Shown here piece after piece: positions 58,910 to 64,000 of a DNA stretch of 64,000 nt. The stretch comes from Gaiellasilicea sp963730405 (lineage in GTDB: Bacteria; Actinomycetota; Thermoleophilia; Gaiellales; Gaiellaceae): assembly GCA_963730405.1 (NCBI GenBank), contig CAVSRW010000011.1, positions 1 through 64,000 of the forward strand, written 5' to 3'. The notes under the pieces are model-generated. The model saw only the letters and a program-made list of their open reading frames with translations, was not told the origin of the DNA and made no database searches. Position 1 is the stretch's first letter. Each line of letters opens with the position of its first letter. A program made the position numbers and the translations under genes.

Positions 58910-60124
58910 CTACGCGGCGACCGCCGGGACCTCCGGCGCCGCTTCCTCCTCGCGGTGGCGGAACGCGACCGCTGCGAAGGCGAGCGCCGCCGCCGTCATC
59001 CCCACTGCCGTTGCCGCGAAGACGCGCTCCGGCCCCCACGGCCCCAGCATCTGTCCCGCCACGAGGAAGCCGAGCGGCGTCGCGAGCGTGCTCACGGAGA
59101 CGAGCGCGGTCATCACCTTCGGGCGCAGCTCGACGGGCGTCCGGGCCGTGATCAGCCCGATCGTCGGCGCGTTGACCAGGGGCGCGAAGAACATCATCGC
59201 GAACAGCGACGCCATCACGCCCCACGCGGGCAGGCCGAGAGGGAGCAGCCACAGCGGCAACGTCATCGCGACGATTGCGACGCCGGCGAGCCGAAGCGGC
59301 GGGAAACGCTTGATCAGGAAGACGCTGCAGATGCTCCCGATGAGCGCACCGGTGCCGCCGGCGGCGTAGAAGAGCCCGGCGGTGCCGGAGCTCTCGCCGA
59401 ACGCGGTGAAGGCGTAGAACGGGATCGTCGCCGACACGGCCGAGCCGACGAAGTTGAGCGCGATCACCGAGGCGCCGAGCGGCGCCAGCAGGCGGTCGCG
59501 GAGGAAGAAGCGGATGCCGGCCAGGGCGCCGCCGGTCGAACCCGCGGCCAGGCGCCTCTTCGTGCGCGGGACGAGACCGGCGAGGAGCAGGAACGAGAGC
59601 GCGTAGGTGGCCGCGTCGACGTAGAGGATGTTCGGCGCGCTCATGAACGGGATCAGCGCGCCGGCGAGCGCGGGGCCTGCGAGCCCGGCGATCGCGGTTC
59701 CGCCCTCGATCAGGCCGTTCGCCTGCCCGATCGTCCGCTCGTCCTCGCCGACGAGCTCGGGCAGGATCACCCGCTGCGCCGCAAAGTAGGGCGCCGTGAA
59801 GCAGCCGAGCAGGAAAACGAGCGCGAGCAGGAGCGGGAGCCCGAGGGCGCCGGCCGCGTGCAGCGCCGGCAGCGCCGCAAGCAGCGGGATCCGAGCGCCA
59901 TCGCAGACGAGCATCGTCCGCCGGGCGCCCAGCCGCTCGACGACGGCCCCGCTCGGGATGCCGAAGAGCGCCATCGGCAGGAGCTGCGCGGCGAGGACGT
60001 ACGTCATCTTCGCGGCCGACCCGGTCGTGACGAGCACGAACCACGGGAGGGCGAGGTATGTCATCCGCGAGCCGAGGATCGAGACGATCTCGGCGGCGAC
60101 GAGAGCAGCGATCGACTTCTTCAT
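58910..60124 (-). CDS. MFS efflux transporter
   Basis: 404 residues, 12 helices: KKSIAALVAAEIVSILGSR, FGIPSGAVVERLGARRTML (loop 2-3 motif), ILPELVGEDERTIGQANGL and FMSAPNILYVDAATYALSFL. This matches the macrolide-type/enterobactin-exporter-like MFS group. ATG at 60124 with TATTAT 8 bp upstream. It is divergent from a TetR regulator, the usual arrangement for a drug- or metabolite-induced efflux pump. The frame is intact. Confidence 0.88.
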   Translation of the reverse strand: MKKSIAALVAAEIVSILGSRMTYLALPWFVLVTTGSAAKMTYVLAAQLLPMALFGIPSGAVVERLGARRTMLVCDGARIPLLAALPALHAAGALGLPLLLALVFLLGCFTAPYFAAQRVILPELVGEDERTIGQANGLIEGGTAIAGLAGPALAGALIPFMSAPNILYVDAATYALSFLLLAGLVPRTKRRLAAGSTGGALAGIRFFLRDRLLAPLGASVIALNFVGSAVSATIPFYAFTAFGESSGTAGLFYAAGGTGALIGSICSVFLIKRFPPLRLAGVAIVAMTLPLWLLPLGLPAWGVMASLFAMMFFAPLVNAPTIGLITARTPVELRPKVMTALVSVSTLATPLGFLVAGQMLGPWGPERVFAATAVGMTAAALAFAAVAFRHREEEAAPEVPAVAA

Positions 60125-60132
60125 AGCGCGGC

Positions 60133-60163
60133 ATAATAGTACGTCCGTACGTTTTTGTAAAGT
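60133..60163. promoter_or_regulatory. Divergent MFS/tetR promoters with TetR operator
   Basis: The inverted repeat GTACG-TC-CGTAC (60139-60150) touches TATTAT of the MFS promoter (minus strand, 60133-60138), and TAAAGT of the tetR promoter lies at 60158-60163. Both -10 boxes are 7-8 bp from the start codons, so both mRNAs look leaderless. The TetR protein encoded at 60171 is the likely ligand-responsive repressor. Confidence 0.7.
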
Positions 60164-60170
60164 GGGATCG

Positions 60171-60728
60171 ATGCCGAAGGTCTCGGAGGAGCACAAGGAG
60201 CGGCGCCGCGAGCAGATCCTCGTGGCGGCGCAGCGGGTTTTCGCCCATCACGGCTACGAGGGCGCAACCGTGACGCGCCTGGAGGGGGAGACGGGTCTCT
60301 CCCGCGGCGCGATCTTCAGCTACTTCGAGAACAAGGAGGCGCTCTTCGTCGCGCTCGTGCACAGGTCGTCCGACCGCTTCGTCGAGATCTGGCTCGAGCA
60401 GGGCTACCGCGCGCTGATGGAGGCGATCGCGCAGGAGGACCCGGCGTGGTTGTCGGTCCAGGTCGAGGCGGCGCGGCGGGTCCGCACGGACGAGCGCTTC
60501 CGGGAGATGCTGAAGCCGCTGGACGAGGAAGTGAAGTCGAGACGGGAGTCGCGGTTCGCTCGCCTGCGCGAGGTGACGCGCGACGACGTCCCGATCGACG
60601 TGATCGCGCACTTCCTCAGCATGCTCGCGAACGGGTTCGCGTTCGCGCGCGTCACGGACGACCCGATGCCGGATCTCGACCAGCTGATGACGCTGGTCGA
60701 GACCGGCGTCCGGCCCCGGCCGCGCTAG
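60171..60728 (+). CDS. TetR-family transcriptional repressor
   Basis: 185 residues. HTH: RREQILVAAQRVFAHHGYEG, TVTRLEGETGLSRGAIFSYF and ENKEALFVALV. The ligand-binding helical C-terminus ends ETGVRPRPR. ATG at 60171. It is divergent from the MFS gene over 46 bp holding a 12-bp palindrome. Its stop overlaps the end of the transglycosylase gene by 4 bp. Confidence 0.92.
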   Translation: MPKVSEEHKERRREQILVAAQRVFAHHGYEGATVTRLEGETGLSRGAIFSYFENKEALFVALVHRSSDRFVEIWLEQGYRALMEAIAQEDPAWLSVQVEAARRVRTDERFREMLKPLDEEVKSRRESRFARLREVTRDDVPIDVIAHFLSMLANGFAFARVTDDPMPDLDQLMTLVETGVRPRPR

Positions 60729-61267
60729 AGCCCGAGCTCGTCGGCGTACGCGTGCGCGTAGATCGCCTTCAGCTCCTGCACGCGCTGGACGTAGTGGCGC
60801 GTCTCGGGGAACTCGATCCCGCTCCCCTGCTCGCGCCAGCGGTCGACGTTCGTCTGACCGGCGTTGTAGGCGGCGAGCGCCAGCTCCTCGTCGCCGTACT
60901 TGTCCAGCAAGTGGCGGAGGTACCAGGAGCCGTAGCGGACGTTCAGCTCGGGGTCGACGAGATCGCGCTCGTGCCAGCCGGAGCCGCCGGTCCGGTCGGC
61001 GATCCCCTGCGCAGTCGCGGGGAGCAGCTGCATCAGCCCGACCGCTCCGGACGTGGAGACCGCGTCGGCGTCGAACTTCGACTCCTGGTAGATCACCGCT
61101 GCGACGAGCTGCGGCTCGAGCCGGTAGTTGTCGGCGTGGCCGCGGACGATCTGCTCGTAGCGGAGCGGGTACCGCAGCCGCTCGTACCAGCGCGGCTCCG
61201 TCTCGTAGACGTAGACGGCGAAGGCGGCGAGGACGAGGCCGACGACTCCGAGTGTCGCGAGCCTCAC
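60725..61267 (-). CDS. Soluble lytic transglycosylase (SLT) anchored by an N-terminal helix
   Basis: 180 residues. N-terminal signal/anchor LATLGVVGLVLAAFAVYVY, then the SLT fold: AAVIYQESKFDADAVSTSGA (catalytic Glu in ES), GLMQLLPATAQGIA, NVRYGSWYLRHLLDKYGDEE and LALAAYNAGQTNVDRW. It cleaves peptidoglycan glycan strands to anhydro ends. GTG at 61267 follows GAGGGAGA; the longer frame from 61414 has no such signal. Homologous to the C-terminal domain of Slt70/MltE-type enzymes. Confidence 0.92.
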   Translation of the reverse strand: MRLATLGVVGLVLAAFAVYVYETEPRWYERLRYPLRYEQIVRGHADNYRLEPQLVAAVIYQESKFDADAVSTSGAVGLMQLLPATAQGIADRTGGSGWHERDLVDPELNVRYGSWYLRHLLDKYGDEELALAAYNAGQTNVDRWREQGSGIEFPETRHYVQRVQELKAIYAHAYADELGL

Positions 61268-61304
61268 GCGGTCTCCCTCGCCTCCGGCTCGGTCGCGCGG
61301 CGAC

Positions 61305-61352
61305 GCCGATGCTGCGCATCGGCGCCTCTCGGGGAACCCCTCGGTTCCCCGA
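61305..61352. repeat. Two hairpins between coaE and the transglycosylase gene
   Basis: GCCGATGC-TGC-GCATCGGC (61305-61323) and TCGGGGAAC-CCCTCG-GTTCCCCGA (61329-61352) are perfect inverted repeats, with no U tract. They could end coaE transcription or shape the mRNA between the two genes. Confidence 0.5.
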
Positions 61353-61377
61353 ACCCCCTCCTGACAGCGTGACCGAG

Positions 61378-61995
61378 TCACGCGGTCAGCTGCTCCATCA
61401 CGCCGGCGACCCAATGGTCGAGCTCCTCGAGCGTGCCGGTGTTGACGTAGGCGAAGTCGGCACGCTGGAGCTTCTCCTTGTCCGGGAGCAGCCGCTGGTC
61501 GCGGTCGTCGCGCGTCACGCGCCGTCGCTGTTCCCGCAGCTTGGCGGGCGCTGTGATCACGACGACCTTGTCGAAGCGCTTCTCGCCGCCCGTCTCGAAG
61601 AGGAGCGGGACCTCGGTGACGGCCACGGCCGGCGGGTTCGGCAGCTCCGCGAGCTGCTCGCGCCAGCGCAGGTACTCGGCGGCGACGAGCGGGTGCAGCA
61701 GCCGCTCGAGGAAGTCGAGCTTCTTCCTGTCGCCGAAGACGATCGCGGCCACGCGCTTGCGGTCGACGGTCCCCTCGTCGTCGAGGACCCCGTCCCCCAG
61801 CTCCCCGACCATCGCCTCCTTCACATCCGGGTCGGTGCGGAGGAGGTGGTGGACGATCTCGTCGCTCGAGACCGTCGCCGCACCGGCCTTCTGGAACGCG
61901 AACAGGGCCTCGCTCTTACCGGCTCCGATCCCACCGGTGATCGCGACCGCGATCGGCCGGGGCGAGCCAGCGCGAGCCTGGCTCAGGATGACCAC
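61378..61995 (-). CDS. coaE: Dephospho-CoA kinase
   Basis: 205 residues; last step of coenzyme A synthesis. P-loop VAITGGIGAGKSEALFAF, then GAATVSSDEIVHHLL (CoA-domain Asp), RLLHPLVAAEYLRW, VAVTEVPLLFETGGEKRFD and ITAPAKLREQRRRVTRDD. GTG at 61995; no strong ribosome site, and a few N-terminal residues could be extra. It lies downstream of rpsA and polA in the same direction, as in many actinobacteria. Confidence 0.95.
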   Translation of the reverse strand: MVILSQARAGSPRPIAVAITGGIGAGKSEALFAFQKAGAATVSSDEIVHHLLRTDPDVKEAMVGELGDGVLDDEGTVDRKRVAAIVFGDRKKLDFLERLLHPLVAAEYLRWREQLAELPNPPAVAVTEVPLLFETGGEKRFDKVVVITAPAKLREQRRRVTRDDRDQRLLPDKEKLQRADFAYVNTGTLEELDHWVAGVMEQLTA

Positions 61996-62040
61996 CCGCT
62001 GACGAGACGCGATCGGGGGTGCGAGGCAAGGACGCAGGGA

Positions 62041-62065
62041 GCGTCCATAGCGGCGCTATGGACGC
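62041..62065. repeat. Perfect 11-bp inverted repeat between rpsA and coaE
   Basis: GCGTCCATAGC-GGC-GCTATGGACGC lies in the gap 61996-62141. Imperfect GGACGCAG words flank it on both sides (62030-62037, 62072-62079). It may be an rpsA terminator or a dispersed palindromic repeat; no U tract. Confidence 0.55.
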
Positions 62066-62141
62066 GACCGAGGACGCAGCATCGTGCCGCTGAGCGCGGC
62101 TCGGCAGCATGGTGCTTCATCCGGAGTCGGGCTCGCGCTGG

Positions 62142-63635
62142 CTAGGCGGTGTCGGGTGACTCGGGTTCGTCGCCGGCTGCGACGTCCGACTCGGCAGTCG
62201 GCTCGTCCACGGGCTCGTCGCCCGCTGCGACCTCGACGTCGGCGGTCGTCTCCGCCTCGAGCTCGACCTCGGCGGCCGCGTCGGACTCGGGCGCCGGAGC
62301 GTCCTCCGTCTCAATCTCGGCCTCCGTCTCGAGCTCGGCGACCTCGGCCTCCGCGACGGGCTCGGCGGCCTCCGTCTCCTCCACCTCGGTGTCGGTCGCG
62401 GTCGGCTCCTCGCCCTCGCCCTCGGCCGCGGCGGCGCCGGCCGGGAAGACGTCCTCGGAGAGGTTCAGGTTCGGCGTCAGGTGCACGGACTCGCCGCCGT
62501 CCGCGCGCGGGAGCGGCTCCTGCCCCTCCTCGACCCGCTTGAGGGACAGCGAGAGGCGGCGCCGCTCGGCGTCGACCTCGAGAATGAGCACGTTCACCGC
62601 GTCGCCCTGCGAGACGACCTCGCGCGGGTTCTCGACGTGGTGCTGCGCCAGCTCGGAGATGTGGACGAGGCCCTCGACGCCCGGCAGGATCTCGACGAAG
62701 GCGCCGAACGTGACCACCTTCGTGACGCGACCCTCGACGACGTCGTTCTCGGAGTAGCTCTCGAGCACCTGCTGCCACGGATCGGACTGCGTCTGCTTGA
62801 GCCCGAGCGAGATCCGCTGGCGGTCGCGGTCGATGTCGAGCACCTTGACCTTGACCTCCTGGCCGATCTCGAGCACCTCGGACGGATGGTTGACGTGGCT
62901 CCACGAGAGCTCGGAGATGTGGATCAGCCCGTCCATCCCGTTCAGGTCGACGAAGGCGCCGAAGTCGACGATGTTCGAGATCGTCCCGTCGACGATGTCG
63001 CCCGGGTTGAGCCGGTCGAGGATCTGCTGGCGCTGGTCCTTGCGCTCGTCCTCGAGGACGGCGCGGCGCGAGAGGACGACGTTGTTGCGCGACCGGTTCA
63101 GCTCGATCACCTTGCAGCGAAGCTCGGTCGCCATGAACTCGTCGAGGTCCTGGACGCGGCGGATGTCGACGAGCGAGGCGGGCAGGAAGCCGCGGACGCC
63201 GAGGTCGAGGATCAGGCCGCCCTTGACGACCTCGATCACGCGGCCGACGACCGGCTCGCCCGACTCGGCGGCTGCCTCGATCTTCTTCCAGGCCAGCTCG
63301 AACCGCGCGCGCTTCTTCGACAGGATCAGCCGGCCCTCGGCGTCCTCCTTCGTGAGCACGAGCGCGTCGATCTCCTCGCCGACCGAGACCTCGTCGGCGG
63401 GGTTGACGGAGCGGCGGATCGAGAGCTCGGCGACGGGGATGACGCCTTCGGACTTGTACCCGATGTCCACGAGCACCTCGTCCTTGTCGACGCGGACGAC
63501 CGTGCCGTGCACGACCTCGCCCTCGTTGATCGTCGGGAAGGTCGACTCGTAATCGGGGATCAGCTCGCCGTCCGGCCCGGTGACCCAGACGCCTTCTTCG
63601 GCTGCGATCGGCTTTTCCATCGTGTCGTTGGCCAT
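62142..63635 (-). CDS. rpsA: 30S ribosomal protein S1
   Basis: 497 residues. Four S1 OB-fold repeats (about residues 38-105, 120-190, 207-276 and 293-362): GTVVRVDKDEVLVDIGYKSE, VVKGGLILDLGVRGFLPAS, ISNIVDFGAFVDLNGMDGLI and VTKVVTFGAFVEILPGVEGL. Then about 100 residues rich in Glu and Ala, typical of actinobacterial S1. It helps bind mRNA to the ribosome. ATG at 63635 (MANDTMEK) is chosen because TATACT is 11 bp upstream, which rules out the longer frame beginning at 63665. Confidence 0.96.
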   Translation of the reverse strand: MANDTMEKPIAAEEGVWVTGPDGELIPDYESTFPTINEGEVVHGTVVRVDKDEVLVDIGYKSEGVIPVAELSIRRSVNPADEVSVGEEIDALVLTKEDAEGRLILSKKRARFELAWKKIEAAAESGEPVVGRVIEVVKGGLILDLGVRGFLPASLVDIRRVQDLDEFMATELRCKVIELNRSRNNVVLSRRAVLEDERKDQRQQILDRLNPGDIVDGTISNIVDFGAFVDLNGMDGLIHISELSWSHVNHPSEVLEIGQEVKVKVLDIDRDRQRISLGLKQTQSDPWQQVLESYSENDVVEGRVTKVVTFGAFVEILPGVEGLVHISELAQHHVENPREVVSQGDAVNVLILEVDAERRRLSLSLKRVEEGQEPLPRADGGESVHLTPNLNLSEDVFPAGAAAAEGEGEEPTATDTEVEETEAAEPVAEAEVAELETEAEIETEDAPAPESDAAAEVELEAETTADVEVAAGDEPVDEPTAESDVAAGDEPESPDTA

Positions 63636-63646
63636 GCGAGTTGCGG

Positions 63647-63652
63647 AGTATA
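63647..63652 (-). promoter_or_regulatory. -10 box of rpsA (very short leader)
   Basis: TATACT on the minus strand, 11 bp before the ATG, leaving a leader of only some 4-5 nt and no Shine-Dalgarno sequence. Confidence 0.5.
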
Positions 63653-63702
63653 GCCCGAAGTTCACGAGGCCTAGGACGCGCTCGTGACACGCTGTTACTT
63701 GG

Positions 63703-64000
63703 CTAGGTCTTGGCCTCGTTCCAGTCGTCGCCGACGCCGACGTCGACCGCGAGCGGCGGGTCGAGCGGGTAGGCGCCGGTCATCTCCTGCCGCACCAGTT
63801 CCTTGATCGCGGTCGTCTCGGTCTCCGGCGCCTCGAGGAGGAGCTCGTCGTGCACCTGGAGCACGAGGCGCGCGCCCCTCCCCTCCTCGCGTAGGCGGTC
63901 GTGGATCCGGATCATCGCCACCTTGATGATGTCCGCCGCCGTGCCCTGCATGACCGAGTTGACGGCGAGCCGCTCGCCGAGCGCCCGCGTCTGCCGGTTG
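63703..64000 (-). CDS. polA: DNA polymerase I, C-terminal end (continues beyond the window)
   Basis: The last 98 or so codons of family A DNA polymerase. Motif region RALGERLAVNSVMQGTAADI, then VAMIRIHDRL and motif C LVLQVHDELLLEAPETET, with the catalytic HDE. It ends AVDVGVGDDWNEAKT. The start lies to the right of the window. The stop codon is 67 bp before the rpsA start, leaving little room for a promoter. Confidence 0.95.
   Translation of the reverse strand, partial: NRQTRALGERLAVNSVMQGTAADIIKVAMIRIHDRLREEGRGARLVLQVHDELLLEAPETETTAIKELVRQEMTGAYPLDPPLAVDVGVGDDWNEAKT

Noticed and set aside
62142..62460. Glu/Ala/Val repeats at the end of rpsA considered as a DNA repeat or CRISPR-like array
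   Set aside because: They are codon-level low complexity of an acidic protein tail, with no constant spacing or conserved unit.

Overview
The window is GC-rich, with coding frames that almost always end in G or C. Its core genes look like a high-GC actinobacterium, most plausibly class Thermoleophilia (Gaiellales/Solirubrobacterales type). This placement is an inference from gene families and order (K+-independent H+-pyrophosphatase, glutaredoxin-Rex next to glutamate dehydrogenase, DUF2520-panC-panB, many secreted subtilases); no marker search was possible. No rRNA, tRNA, CRISPR array or insertion sequence was recognised.

Layout. 1-10.6 kb (- strand): an amino-acid permease fragment and three consecutive secreted S8 subtilases. 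Each subtilase has a look-alike promoter (TTGnnn, 16-17 bp, TACGAT), a leader hairpin and a strong Shine-Dalgarno; two of the three genes, and the H+-pyrophosphatase after them, are followed by a clear terminator hairpin close to the stop codon. 10.7-17.8 kb: H+-pyrophosphatase, then a chain glutamate dehydrogenase - glutaredoxin - Rex - glycosyltransferase - YbdK ligase - DUF1844. 17.8-23.5 kb: an overlapping operon UDG4 - tsaE - tsaB - rimI - tsaD - fourth subtilase (t6A tRNA modification). 23.6-32 kb: small enzymes, two tandem alpha/beta-hydrolases without a nucleophile serine, pantothenate synthesis (DUF2520-panC-panB), an MFS transporter fused to a cyclic-nucleotide-binding domain, and a decayed ROK gene. 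32.3-36.9 kb: histidine kinase, FIST sensor and a DUF5995 protein, bracketed by a direct repeat of about 300 bp whose right copy is a relic of the MFS gene. 37-49 kb: uvrA (with a LexA-type box), transporters and hydrolases, M32 carboxypeptidase, flavoprotein, DUF2277, uvrB. 49-58.9 kb: the most unusual block. A SARP-SIR2 regulator and a STAND-NTPase/WD40 protein diverge from secreted M23-like and DMFase-like proteins, with 22-bp tandem repeats in the shared promoter region. 59-64 kb: MFS/TetR pair, lytic transglycosylase, coaE, rpsA and the 3' end of polA.

About seventeen genes are broken by single-base slips, including hppA, panC, uvrA and uvrB, which a living cell is unlikely to have lost together. 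Several slips fall in G or C runs. I therefore read most of them as assembly error and give whole-gene coordinates. True decay is limited to 31.6-32.3 and 36.3-36.95 kb.

Many genes carry a TAnnnT box only 6-9 bp before the start codon and no Shine-Dalgarno, so leaderless mRNAs appear common. The secreted subtilases, with structured leaders and strong ribosome sites, form a contrasting class.
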